Source: an uncultured Clostridia bacterium
GTDB taxonomy: Bacteria; Bacillota; Clostridia; UMGS1810
Direction: 5' to 3'
Assembly: GCA_934463165.1 (NCBI GenBank)
Contig: CAKSJG010000002.1
Span: 248,001-312,000 of the forward strand
DNA length: 64,000 bases
Shown piece after piece: positions 33,454 to 42,104 of the stretch. How positions within the stretch are numbered: the first letter of the stretch is position 1; every line of letters begins with the position of its first letter. Below the pieces are notes generated by a model. It was not told the DNA's origin. It was given only the letters and a program-made list of their open reading frames with translations, and searched no databases. The position numbers were made by a program, and so were the translations under genes.

Positions 33454-34317
33454 CTATCTGTCTTTATTGATATCTCTGTGGGCTATAAATGTGTTATAAC
33501 CGTTTTCAAGCATGTGTTTGTATATTTCGTTTGCAACCGTTACAGATCGGTGCTTTCCACCCGTACATCCCACAGCAATTACAAGAGTTGACTTTCCTTC
33601 CTCCACATAATTAGGAACAAGAAAATCCATAAAATCCATTAACTTGTTCAGGTATTCATGAGTCACCGGAGAATTTTTGACATAAGCTACGACATCATCG
33701 TCAAGACCGGTTTTGGTTTTAAGCTCGGGAACATAAAACGGATTCGGCAAAAATCTTACGTCATATACTATGTCGGAATCAAGCGGTATTCCGTATTTAA
33801 AGCCAAAGCTTACGACCTCCACTGTCATGCTTTTCACCGCGTCGTAGTCATTTACGACAACATTTTTGATATAATCCTGAAGCTGGCGCGGTTTCATATC
33901 CGACGTATTTACGATATAAGAAGCTTTCTCCTTAAGCGGCATGAGCATCTCGCGTTCTTTCTTAAGCCCGTCTATGAGATTGCCGTCTTCGCTCAAAGGA
34001 TGCTTTCTTCTCGTCTCTTTATATCTTTTAACCAAAACATCATTGTCTGCATCCAAAAACAAAATGGTGCACTTGCCGTAATTTTTTTCAAAGTCATCGA
34101 TGATTTGATTAATCTCTTTAAAAAGCGAGCCTCCCCTGCTGTCTATTACGAATGCAACCTTATTTATGTTGCTGTCGGAATTACTGCACAATTCGGCAAA
34201 CTTTGAAAACAGAAGCGGAGGCATATTGTCAACGCAAAAAAAGCCCAAATCTTCAAATGTTTTGATTGCCTGACTTTTTCCGGCTCCCGACATACCGGTT
34301 ATAATAACAAACTTCAT
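33454..34317 (-). CDS. rapZ: RapZ/YvcJ-family nucleotide-binding protein
   Basis: The 287-residue protein has a P-loop at the N terminus (GMSGAGKSQAIKTFEDLGFFCVDN), the family motif RRKHPL and the C-terminal AVGCTGGKHRSVTVAN. In E. coli RapZ guides RNase E to GlmZ; in Firmicutes YvcJ hydrolyses GTP and its wider role is less clear. It is three bases after murB and ten before yvcK. Confidence 0.95.
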   Translation of the reverse strand: MKFVIITGMSGAGKSQAIKTFEDLGFFCVDNMPPLLFSKFAELCSNSDSNINKVAFVIDSRGGSLFKEINQIIDDFEKNYGKCTILFLDADNDVLVKRYKETRRKHPLSEDGNLIDGLKKEREMLMPLKEKASYIVNTSDMKPRQLQDYIKNVVVNDYDAVKSMTVEVVSFGFKYGIPLDSDIVYDVRFLPNPFYVPELKTKTGLDDDVVAYVKNSPVTHEYLNKLMDFMDFLVPNYVEEGKSTLVIAVGCTGGKHRSVTVANEIYKHMLENGYNTFIAHRDINKDR

Positions 34318-34320
34318 AAT

Positions 34321-35256
34321 CTACCCATTCCTTTTTCTCCCGATTATTTTAACCTCCGGCTCAAGAGTTACGCCGAATTTTTCTTTTACGGTTTTCTTTG
34401 TATGCTCTATAACGCACATTACATCTTCAAATGACGCACTGCCTTTGTTAACAACAAAACCGCAGTGCTTTTCAGATACGCACGCATCGCCGCAGCTGTA
34501 GCCTCTAAGACCCGAATCGTCAATAAGTTTTGCGGCAAAATACCCCTCCGGGCGCTTAAACGTGCTGCCTGCACTCGGATATTCGAGCGGCTGTTTTTCA
34601 CGTCTTTTTGCCGAAAGAGACATCATCTCCGACTTAATATCATCACGGTTGCCTTTTTTCAGCTTTAAAACGGATTCTATGATAATATTCTTGTCCGTAA
34701 AGTTGCTCTTTCTGTAGGCAAAACCGTGTTCATCACCGGTAAACGTGTGTATTTTCAAATCGTCCGTGCTTAAGTATTTTGTCTCCGTAACGATATCTTT
34801 CATTTCACCGCCGTATGCACCGGCATTCATAACAAGCGCACCGCCGAGCGTACCGGGTATTCCCGATGCAAATTCAAATCCCGAAAGCGAATTTTCAAGC
34901 GCATAGGCTGCAATTTTTGATAAAAGCGTTCCCGATAAGGCGGAAACGTATTCGCCTTCGCACTTTACACCCGAAAAATTTTTGCCGATGCATATTACAG
35001 CGCCGTCTATTCCCTCATCGGAAACAAGGATATTTGATCCGTTGCCCGTAACGGTTATCGGGATATTATTTTTTTTTAAATAATCAACGATAAATATTAA
35101 TTCGTCAACACATGACGGGGATAAGAAAAAATCCGCTTTGCCGCCTATACGGAATGTCGTATGGCGGCTCATAGGTTCATCTGTATATATTTCAGCGTTC
35201 GGAAATCTGCTTTTTATGTCTGTAACAATTTTTTGTCTATCCGTCAAAAAATACAC
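34321..35256 (-). CDS. murB: UDP-N-acetylenolpyruvoylglucosamine reductase
   Basis: FAD-dependent second enzyme of UDP-MurNAc synthesis, 311 residues. The FAD domain is visible (HTTFRIGGKADFFLSP, NGSNILVSDEGIDGAVI, ASGIPGTLGGALVMNAGAYGGE). The catalytic Ser is in YPSAGSTFKRPEG and the C-terminal Glu in TLEPEVKIIG. It lies four bases after glcK. Its product is made from that of murA at 38.6 kb. Confidence 0.95.
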   Translation of the reverse strand: MYFLTDRQKIVTDIKSRFPNAEIYTDEPMSRHTTFRIGGKADFFLSPSCVDELIFIVDYLKKNNIPITVTGNGSNILVSDEGIDGAVICIGKNFSGVKCEGEYVSALSGTLLSKIAAYALENSLSGFEFASGIPGTLGGALVMNAGAYGGEMKDIVTETKYLSTDDLKIHTFTGDEHGFAYRKSNFTDKNIIIESVLKLKKGNRDDIKSEMMSLSAKRREKQPLEYPSAGSTFKRPEGYFAAKLIDDSGLRGYSCGDACVSEKHCGFVVNKGSASFEDVMCVIEHTKKTVKEKFGVTLEPEVKIIGRKRNG

Positions 35257-35260
35257 ATCC

Positions 35261-36208
35261 TTATCTTCCCAGGAATGCCGCGCCTATTATTCCTGCATCA
35301 TTGCCGAGCTTTGCAATAGTAAGCTCAACAGGCGGAACAATACCCGAAGCATATGTTCTCGGCATTACGTAATCTTTTATGGGTTTTAAAAGCTTTTCAC
35401 CCTGATTGCTTATTCCGCCTCCTATTGCCAGAACATTCGGCTGGAAAATATTTATTATGTTTATTATACCCTCGCCTATTGATTTTATATATTTATCAAC
35501 AACTTCTTCAGCCGTTTTGTCACCTGCGTCCGCAGAGTCAAATACGAGTTTGCCGTTGGCTTTTCCGCCGTTTTTATCTATGTTTTGTTTAAGCAGAGAA
35601 TCCGGATTCTCATTTGCTGCCTTTTCGGCTTCTCTGATGAGAGCAGTTGCAGATGCATATGCTTCCCAGCATCCTTTTCTGCCGCAGCTGCACTGTTCGC
35701 CGTCAAACGCTATAACCGTGTGTCCGAGTTCTGCACCGACACCGTTATACCCAGTAAAAAGCTTTTTATTGATTATAACTCCACCGCCGACACCCGTTCC
35801 GAGAGTAATTGCAACAAAATCGGTAACACTGTCATCATTTAAGGCAAAATATTCGCCGAGCGCGGCACAGTTGGCATCGTTGCCTATGTAAACAGGCTTA
35901 TCGATATATTTCTTCATTTCGGCGCAAATCGGCGCATTTCTCAAAAGTATATTGTTTGCATAATATACTACACCGTTTTTATCGTCAATGGAGCCGGGGC
36001 ATCCTATGCCGATACATTTGATTTCGTCCAAAGTTATTCCGTTGTCCGAAAGCACCTTAAGCACGAGATCCGCCATATCCTTCGATATAACCTCATATCC
36101 GTCTTGGGCACGCGTGGGAACGCTGTCCTTAGCTATAATATTACCGTCCTCGGTAACTATACCTACCTTTATACCTGTTCCGCCCAAATCCAATCCTATA
36201 TAATACAT
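35261..36208 (-). CDS. glcK: ROK-family glucokinase
   Basis: The 315-residue protein has the ROK pattern: GLDLGGTGIKVGI for ATP, GNDANCAALGEYFA with the catalytic Asp, and the zinc motif HTVIAFDGEQCSCGRKGCWEAYAS. It phosphorylates glucose or a related sugar. The ATG at 36208 is chosen because GGAGG lies eight bases upstream; a start at 36223 would contain that site. The neighbouring hprK fits a carbon-control context. Confidence 0.93.
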   Translation of the reverse strand: MYYIGLDLGGTGIKVGIVTEDGNIIAKDSVPTRAQDGYEVISKDMADLVLKVLSDNGITLDEIKCIGIGCPGSIDDKNGVVYYANNILLRNAPICAEMKKYIDKPVYIGNDANCAALGEYFALNDDSVTDFVAITLGTGVGGGVIINKKLFTGYNGVGAELGHTVIAFDGEQCSCGRKGCWEAYASATALIREAEKAANENPDSLLKQNIDKNGGKANGKLVFDSADAGDKTAEEVVDKYIKSIGEGIINIINIFQPNVLAIGGGISNQGEKLLKPIKDYVMPRTYASGIVPPVELTIAKLGNDAGIIGAAFLGR

Positions 36209-36223
36209 TTTAAATTCCTCCAT

Positions 36224-37180
36224 TTAATTTTGTTCGTTTTCGGTGTTTTTTTGGTTCATTTCCGACATAACGCGGTTATTAAGAGCTTCCGCCGCATTGT
36301 AGCCCATCTTTTTCTGCCGGTTATTCATAGCCGCAACCTCAATAACCACGGCAAGATTTCTGCCCGGTTTAACCGGCACGGTTATTGACGGAATATCTAT
36401 ACCCAATATATCGGTATACTCCGTTGTAAGACCGAGACGATCATACTGTTTCTTTTCCTGCCAAAGCTCAAGATTAATGATAAAATCAATCTTTTCTATA
36501 TTCTTTACCGCTCCGATACCGAATATCATTTTAACATCAACGATACCTATACCGCGAAGCTCTACAAAATGCCTTATTATATCGGGTGCAGAACCCAAAA
36601 GCGATATATCCGACACACGCTTTATCTCAACCGCATCATCCGCAACAAGACGGTGACCTCTTTTTACAAGTTCGATAGCAGCCTCGCTTTTTCCGACTCC
36701 GCTGTCTCCCAAAAGGAGTATTCCCTCGCCGTATACTTCAACCAGAACACCGTGTACGGTAATTCTCGGTGCAAGCTCAACATTCAAAAAAGATATGAGT
36801 GAGCTCATAAATCTCGATGTCGTATTTGACGTACGCAATATCGGTGTGTTGTATTTCTCGGCAAGAGATATCATTTCGGGCGGAACTTCCATATTTCTTG
36901 TGACAATGACACATGGGATTTCTTTTTCAAACAGTTTTTCCAAAGAAGAACTCATTTGCTCCGACGTCATTTTTTCAAGATAAGAAAGCTCAACCTTACC
37001 TATGATCTGAATACGGTTATTATAAAAATAATCAAAAAAACCCGCAATCTGCAAACTCGGTCTGTTGACTTCATTTGTGACTATTCTCGTCTTTTCGTAG
37101 TCTTTGCTTACCCATATTTTCTCAAGGCCAAACTCTTCGACAATTTTGCCGAGTTCAACACTGAAATTGTAATTTTCCAT
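36224..37180 (-). CDS. hprK: HPr kinase/phosphorylase
   Basis: Bifunctional sensor that phosphorylates or dephosphorylates Ser46 of HPr in carbon catabolite control. The 318 residues contain the P-loop LLGDSGVGKSEAA, the family signature ELRGIGIVDVKMIFG and a DUF1967-free normal C terminus (PVKPGRNLAVVIEVAAMNNRQKKMG). The ATG at 37180 follows GGAGG by five bases. It is first in a seven-gene operon ending with dnaE. Confidence 0.95.
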   Translation of the reverse strand: MENYNFSVELGKIVEEFGLEKIWVSKDYEKTRIVTNEVNRPSLQIAGFFDYFYNNRIQIIGKVELSYLEKMTSEQMSSSLEKLFEKEIPCVIVTRNMEVPPEMISLAEKYNTPILRTSNTTSRFMSSLISFLNVELAPRITVHGVLVEVYGEGILLLGDSGVGKSEAAIELVKRGHRLVADDAVEIKRVSDISLLGSAPDIIRHFVELRGIGIVDVKMIFGIGAVKNIEKIDFIINLELWQEKKQYDRLGLTTEYTDILGIDIPSITVPVKPGRNLAVVIEVAAMNNRQKKMGYNAAEALNNRVMSEMNQKNTENEQN

Positions 37181-37212
37181 AAAACACCTCCGTGACAAAT
37201 CCGTCTTTTTAC

Positions 37213-37241
37213 ATTATACACTATTTTCAAAAAAATTTAAA
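37213..37241 (-). promoter_or_regulatory. Promoter of the hprK-dnaE operon
   Basis: Minus strand TTTAAA (37241-37236), 17 bases, TATAAT (37218-37213). The -35 is weak but the -10 is perfect. Confidence 0.6.
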
Positions 37242-37264
37242 TAGTTTTAGCAAAATTTTTTTAA

Positions 37265-37293
37265 TTTTGTTTATTTTAATAAAATAAACAAAA
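37265..37293. repeat. Perfect 29-base palindrome between hprK and rpmB
   Basis: Two 14-base arms (37265-37278 and 37280-37293) around a single A, built around TGTTTATTTTA/TAAAATAAACA. It lies between the divergent hprK and rpmB promoters. It has no GC pairs to speak of, so a protein-binding site is more likely than an RNA terminator. Confidence 0.6.
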
Positions 37294-37358
37294 AAAAGTG
37301 TATTTTATGCATAAATTATCATATTTTTTAAAAAAACACTAAAAATTAAAAAAAAGGC

Positions 37359-37387
37359 TTGCATTATGTGCCGATTTCTGATATAAT
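37359..37387 (+). promoter_or_regulatory. Promoter of rpmB
   Basis: TTGCAT (37359-37364), 17 bases, TATAAT (37382-37387). Confidence 0.75.
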
Positions 37388-37432
37388 AACAATGTTTTGT
37401 AAACGAGTCAGCAAATTAGGAGGTGCACAAAA

Positions 37433-37621
37433 ATGGCAAAGTGCGAAATATGTGGTAAGGGTGTAGCTTTCGGTATAAAGGTCAGCCACTCACACAGAAG
37501 ATCAAACAGAACATGGAAAGCAAATGTCAGAAGAGTCAGAGCTCTTGTTGACGGTACTCCCAAAAGAGTATATGCTTGCACAAGCTGCCTTCGTTCCAAC
37601 AAGGTTACGAGAGCCATCTGA
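37433..37621 (+). CDS. rpmB: 50S ribosomal protein L28, zinc-binding form
   Basis: The 62-residue protein matches L28: AKCEICGKGVAFG, SHSHRRSNRTWKANVRRV, and VYACTSCLRSNKVTRAI. The two CxxC pairs make this the zinc-binding (C+) form. AGGAGGTG precedes the ATG. It is monocistronic, with its own promoter and terminator. Confidence 0.97.
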   Translation: MAKCEICGKGVAFGIKVSHSHRRSNRTWKANVRRVRALVDGTPKRVYACTSCLRSNKVTRAI

Positions 37622-37729
37622 GAATTTGATTCTCACTGCCAGATATCTGCCATATGCGGTATGATGGAAAACAGGTATTGTCTTGCGGCAGATGCAGCAG
37701 AATTTGTGTAAAACTCATGTATACTGAAA

Positions 37730-37758
37730 ACGGTGCGAATTTTTCGCACCGTGTTTTT
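37730..37758 (+). terminator. Terminator of rpmB
   Basis: Perfect 10-bp stem ACGGTGCGAA/TTCGCACCGT with a three-base loop followed by GTTTTTT. Confidence 0.9.
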
Positions 37759-37779
37759 TATCTTTTTTATTTGTATATT

Positions 37780-38562
37780 TTATATTTTGCATATTCCGTC
37801 TTTGGACGCAACTTTCAAAATAACATCCGCCCCGACTTTTATTCCGTTATTTTCCATCATGTTTTTTACGGTTGAATACGCTTTTTCTTCAGTATTATTA
37901 TGTTCACTCAGATGCCCGAGGATTATTCTCTTTGTTCCCCATATGGCAAGCTGCGTTGCAAGCCATGCGCATTTATCATTTGAAAGATGCCCGCTGTCGG
38001 AGAGTATACGCTTTTTTAAGTGATACGGATATGCTCCTTTTTTAAGCATGGTCTCGTCGTGGTTTGCCTCTATCAGAACAGCTTCGCTGCCGCTTAAATT
38101 AGCAAGCATGGCCTTTGTGACCGTGCCCGTATCCGTGCATACGCTGTATTTTTTGCCATCGGCAATCACACTGTAGCCCACAGATGACACCGAATCATGA
38201 GGAGTCTGAAAGGCTTTAACGGTAAGAGAACGTATCTCAAACGGTTTTGCAACGGTAATAACATGGGCATTGCCGGGCCTGATATCACAGGCACTGTTTA
38301 AGATACACCCCATAACCGACGCGTTTGCATATATCGGTGTATTATATTTTCTGCTGAAAACCCTTATACCCGAAATATGGTCGCTGTGTTCATGAGTAAC
38401 GAGCATGGCGTCTATCTCTTCAGGCATAACATCTGCATTTAAAAGTGCCGACGTTATCTTTGCACAGCTGACTCCGGCATCAATCAATATGTTTGTATCT
38501 CCATCGGAAATAAGTGTACAGTTACCTGAACTTGAACTGTAAAGTGTTAAAAACTTAATCAT
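37780..38562 (-). CDS. MBL-fold metallohydrolase, WalJ/YycJ-like
   Basis: The 260-residue protein has the metallo-beta-lactamase-fold metal site (VTHEHSDHISG) and the YycJ-type start LYSSSSGNCTLISDGDTNILIDAGVS. YycJ/WalJ-type enzymes are probably nucleases linked to DNA repair and wall homeostasis. It overlaps the end of murA by eight bases, so the two are translated together. No walKR genes are nearby. Confidence 0.87.
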   Translation of the reverse strand: MIKFLTLYSSSSGNCTLISDGDTNILIDAGVSCAKITSALLNADVMPEEIDAMLVTHEHSDHISGIRVFSRKYNTPIYANASVMGCILNSACDIRPGNAHVITVAKPFEIRSLTVKAFQTPHDSVSSVGYSVIADGKKYSVCTDTGTVTKAMLANLSGSEAVLIEANHDETMLKKGAYPYHLKKRILSDSGHLSNDKCAWLATQLAIWGTKRIILGHLSEHNNTEEKAYSTVKNMMENNGIKVGADVILKVASKDGICKI

Positions 38563-39811
38563 TTATCCTCTTAATATCCGCACCCAAAGCACGGAGCTTA
38601 TCTACAATGTGTTCATATCCGCGGTCAATATGGCGGAGATTTGTTATCTCGGTTGTTCCGTTTACGGCAAGAGCAGCTATAATCATGCTCGCGCCGGCTC
38701 TGAGATCCGTACAACATACACTTGATGCCTTAAGAGGGATGCCGCCGTTTATTGTGGCAACGGTTCCGTTTACGGTTATATCCACACCCATTTTTTCAAG
38801 CTCCGTTATATACTGAAAGCGAGACTCCCACACGCCCTCGGTAACGACGCTTGTTCCGCTGATCGTAGAGAGCACAACAACCATCGGAGGCTGCAGATCA
38901 GTCGGAAATCCGGGATAAGGCAGCGTTTTCACCTTAATGTTTTTAAGGGGTTTATCGGTTTTAACCCTTATTTCTTCATCATATTCCTCAACCGTTACAC
39001 CCATTTCCACAAATTTTGCGGTAATGGCATCAAGATGTTTGGGAATAATATTTTTAATAAGCACATCTCCGCGCGTCGCAACAGCAGCCGACATATAAGT
39101 ACCGGCTTCGATCTGATCGGGAATGATTGAATATGCGCCGCCGTGAAGAGAATCCACACCGTATATCTTTATAATATCCGTGCCGGCTCCTCTGATGCTT
39201 GCACCCATTGAATTTAAAAAGTTTGCAAGATCAACGACATGCGGTTCTTTTGCGCAGTTTTCAAGCACTGTTTTGCCCGGTGCAAGGACAGCCGCCAAAA
39301 TCGCATTAATCGTAGCGCCTACGCTTACAACGTCAAAATATACATTGCCGCCGCATATATTTTTTGCATCTATATTTACGAAAGTATTGTCATTTGTAAC
39401 GATACATCCGAGACATTCAAAGCCTTTCAGGTGCTGATCTATCGGTCTCGTGCCGAAATTACAGCCTCCCGGAGGGGGAACACTTGCCATTTTCATGCGC
39501 CCCGCAAGCGCACCCATAAGGTAATATGAAGCGCGCATTTTAGCCGCAAGCTCGGGGCTTGCGGTATATGTAGAAAGATTCGAAGCGTCTATAACAACCG
39601 TATTGTTATCGGGTTTTTCAACTGATGCTCCGAGTGATTTTATCATGCTGAGAATACTGTCAACATCGCTTATATCGGGCAGGTTTTCTATTGTACATTT
39701 ACCCGACACAAGAAGAGCCGCGGGAATTATTGCCACAGCCGCATTTTTTGCTCCGCTGATATGTACTTCTCCGCAGAGCGGCTTTCCGCCGTTTATCAGA
39801 ATTTTATCCAC
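38555..39811 (-). CDS. murA: UDP-N-acetylglucosamine 1-carboxyvinyltransferase
   Basis: First committed enzyme of peptidoglycan synthesis, 418 residues. It starts KILINGGKPLCGEVHISGAKNAAVA, and the catalytic Cys that fosfomycin targets is in PPGGCNFGTRPIDQHLKG. Later motifs are GFPTDLQPPMVV and DLRAGASMIIAAL. The GTG at 39811 is preferred, seven bases after AGGAGG; a TTG at 39832 lies upstream of that site. It lies between yebC and the MBL hydrolase. Confidence 0.95.
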   Translation of the reverse strand: MDKILINGGKPLCGEVHISGAKNAAVAIIPAALLVSGKCTIENLPDISDVDSILSMIKSLGASVEKPDNNTVVIDASNLSTYTASPELAAKMRASYYLMGALAGRMKMASVPPPGGCNFGTRPIDQHLKGFECLGCIVTNDNTFVNIDAKNICGGNVYFDVVSVGATINAILAAVLAPGKTVLENCAKEPHVVDLANFLNSMGASIRGAGTDIIKIYGVDSLHGGAYSIIPDQIEAGTYMSAAVATRGDVLIKNIIPKHLDAITAKFVEMGVTVEEYDEEIRVKTDKPLKNIKVKTLPYPGFPTDLQPPMVVVLSTISGTSVVTEGVWESRFQYITELEKMGVDITVNGTVATINGGIPLKASSVCCTDLRAGASMIIAALAVNGTTEITNLRHIDRGYEHIVDKLRALGADIKRIND

Positions 39812-39844
39812 TTTAAAGCCTCCTGAATTCAATTTAAGTATTAT

Positions 39845-40576
39845 TTATTCGGCTTCTTCCCAGTTGTGATAAATATTCTGAACATCGTCATTGTCTTCAA
39901 GATTCTCTATAAGCTTTTCCATCATCAGAATATCGTGCTCATCTGTAAGCTGAACCGTATTGTTAGGTATCATTTCAAGCTCTGCCGATTCAAATTTGTA
40001 TCCCTTTTCCTCCAAAGCATCTCTTACACCTCTGAAAGCATCCGGAGACGTTGCTATCTCGTAGTATTCATCTTCAATTCCGAAATCGTCTGCACCGGCA
40101 TCAAGAGCGTCCATGGTGAGCTCATCGGGATCAATTTCATCATCTTTATTTATAACGATTATGCCCTTCTGTTCAAACATCCACGATACCGAACCGTTTG
40201 TTCCGAGGTTACCCCCGAATTTATCAAAATAATGTCTGAGATCGCCTGCTGTTCTATTTCTGTTATCCGTAAGTGTTTCAACAATAACGGCAACACCGCT
40301 CGGACCGTAACCCTCATAATTGATATCCTCAAAATTATCCATATTCTGCTCGCCGGCAGCTTTTTTTATAACTCTTGCTATGTTATCATTAGGCATGTTA
40401 TAAGAACGTGCCTTTGCAATTGCGTCTTTGAGTCTGCCGTTTGTTTCGGGGTCAGATCCGCCCGATTTGGCAGCAACGGCTATTTCTCTGCCCATTTTGG
40501 TAAATATTTTAGCCTTCTGAGCATCGGATTTTTCCTTTTTGTGTTTTATATTATTCCATTTTGAATGACCGGACAT
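39845..40576 (-). CDS. yebC: YebC/PmpR-family protein
   Basis: The 243-residue protein has the family start MSGHSKWNNIKHKKEKSDA and the motifs GRLKDAIAKARSYNMPNDNI and YEGYGPSGVAVIVE. Members act either as DNA-binding regulators or, as shown for some, as translation factors that help ribosomes at proline stretches. GGAGGGT precedes the ATG. Its promoter carries a short dyad around the -10. Confidence 0.95.
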   Translation of the reverse strand: MSGHSKWNNIKHKKEKSDAQKAKIFTKMGREIAVAAKSGGSDPETNGRLKDAIAKARSYNMPNDNIARVIKKAAGEQNMDNFEDINYEGYGPSGVAVIVETLTDNRNRTAGDLRHYFDKFGGNLGTNGSVSWMFEQKGIIVINKDDEIDPDELTMDALDAGADDFGIEDEYYEIATSPDAFRGVRDALEEKGYKFESAELEMIPNNTVQLTDEHDILMMEKLIENLEDNDDVQNIYHNWEEAE

Positions 40577-40621
40577 TTTTTACCCTCCATATATTAAAAA
40601 CTGTTGCTTTTTAAAGTCGTA

Positions 40622-40657
40622 CGGTATATTATATCTCATACCGACAGTATTTGTCAA
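40622..40657 (-). promoter_or_regulatory. yebC promoter with dyad around the -10
   Basis: Minus strand TTGACA (40657-40652), 18 bases, TATAAT (40633-40628). CGGTAT and ATACCG (40622-40627, 40638-40643) flank the -10. Confidence 0.7.
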
Positions 40658-40713
40658 GATTAATAAAGAGTTTTTAACAAGATTTAATAATATTGCATAA
40701 AAATTCTTTAAAA

Positions 40714-41259
40714 TCATATTTTCAAATAAATTTTTGCCTTAAGAACCGCAGCTATTGTTTTTCCATCCTTTATATCACCCGACATTATCATGCCGACAGC
40801 GTCGCTGATGTGAATTTTGCATACATCGACAAACTCGTCATCATCGGGGTGTGACGCGCCGAAATCAAAGTCGGTTGCAAGATACAGGTGAAGATCCTCG
40901 TTTGTGTACCCTACCGACGGGTAAAACTCTCCGAGGGAAATCAACCCATCAGCCTTTATTCCGGTTTCTTCTTCAAGCTCACGCAATGCCGCAAGTTCGG
41001 GGTCTTCGCCTTTTTCAAGTTTTCCTGCGGGTATTTCGGTAAGGACCGTATCGTACGGCTTTCTGAACTGCTTTACCATATAAATATATCCGTCGCCGTC
41101 CACGGCCGCTATGCCTACTCCGCCCGGATGCAAAACAAGCTCTCTTTCGGCTTTCATTCCGTTTTCAAGCTCTACCGTATCCACATTGAACTTCAACACT
41201 CTGCCGCTGTAAATGTTCTTTGTATCTATCGTCTTTTCATAAAGAATCATATCAGTCAT
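40714..41259 (-). CDS. NUDIX hydrolase, ADP-ribose pyrophosphatase type
   Basis: The protein has the NUDIX box: GKLEKGEDPELAALRELEEETGI, followed by GEFYPSVGYTNE, which resembles the ADP-sugar hydrolase group. It probably hydrolyses ADP-ribose. The ATG at 41259 overlaps the stop of the upstream gene and follows GAGAGGGG; an ATG at 41250 is a close alternative. The substrate is inferred from family pattern only. Confidence 0.88.
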   Translation of the reverse strand: MTDMILYEKTIDTKNIYSGRVLKFNVDTVELENGMKAERELVLHPGGVGIAAVDGDGYIYMVKQFRKPYDTVLTEIPAGKLEKGEDPELAALRELEEETGIKADGLISLGEFYPSVGYTNEDLHLYLATDFDFGASHPDDDEFVDVCKIHISDAVGMIMSGDIKDGKTIAAVLKAKIYLKI

Positions 41260-42025
41260 TACCCCTCTCAAGCTTTATATATATTCTGACAATAACGCAG
41301 CCTGCCAGCGCTCCGCCAACCACTATTATAAATGTGTAAATCCATTTACCGCCGGCAGATACCGTGTTGTTATCGCTCAGATCTGCATCGCCTCCCGGGC
41401 TGTTCTTGGTTGTTTCGCCTTTTTCATCTATAAATTTAATGCCGCTCTGATCTTTTATCGTTCTTTCAACTCCGTTATCTCCGTGAGTATAAACAACACC
41501 TCCGCGGACAATATAGTCGGAGTTCTGACCGTTTGAACGCACATACAGATAAAGCGCCGTAAGCTCCATTGCATCAACCGTTCCGTCTACACTGTCGGGA
41601 ACAATAAAGTTAAACGCATTATGGCTTGCATAATCAACACGGAATGCTCCGTTTTCCACGACATAGCTGTTTCCGCTGAAGCTCAGCGAAAGAAGCACGT
41701 TATCCCCCTTACAGGGGGTATATTCGTAATCGCCGTAAAACATATATGAATTTAAATTTTCAACCTCGATAATACTGCCCGTAAGCTCTTTTTTCTGCTC
41801 AACGCCGTCATTTTTATCTGTAACTCCAATTTGTTCTATAACCTCGACGGTATATGCGGAATCGCCCTTATCGGCAATATTTGCCATAATGACATAGTCC
41901 TGTGCTCCCGATATCATTTTGGCAACCTTTGCGGCACTTTCACTGTCGGCGGACGCGCAAGGTACAATGCTGATGAACAAAAGCACAAAAACGGAAATTA
42001 AAAGCAAAAAATTATTTTTTTTCAT
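41252..42025 (-). CDS. Secreted or cell-surface protein of unknown function, C-terminal anchor
   Basis: The 257-residue protein has a signal peptide (FLLLISVFVLLFISIVPCASA) and one C-terminal membrane helix (IYTFIIVVGGALAGCVIVRIYI) followed by a short basic tail. The outside domain of about 180 residues resembles no family I know; it is mostly beta-strand in character. A low-complexity linker (NSPGGDADLSDNN) precedes the anchor. There is no LPxTG motif. It overlaps the NUDIX gene and lies just after the ispH-S1 terminator; I see no clear promoter. Confidence 0.72.
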   Translation of the reverse strand: MKKNNFLLLISVFVLLFISIVPCASADSESAAKVAKMISGAQDYVIMANIADKGDSAYTVEVIEQIGVTDKNDGVEQKKELTGSIIEVENLNSYMFYGDYEYTPCKGDNVLLSLSFSGNSYVVENGAFRVDYASHNAFNFIVPDSVDGTVDAMELTALYLYVRSNGQNSDYIVRGGVVYTHGDNGVERTIKDQSGIKFIDEKGETTKNSPGGDADLSDNNTVSAGGKWIYTFIIVVGGALAGCVIVRIYIKLERGND

Positions 42026-42043
42026 AATAACACACAACCTTAA

Positions 42044-42091
42044 AAAAAGGCTGCTGAAAACACATTCAATGCATTATTCAGCAACCTTTTT
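42044..42091 (-). terminator. Bidirectional terminator after ispH-S1
   Basis: AAAAAGG and GCTGAA arms at 42044-42058 pair with 42077-42091 (one mismatch), with T tracts on both strands. Confidence 0.75.
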
Positions 42092-42104
42092 GAATTTTTA
42101 TATA

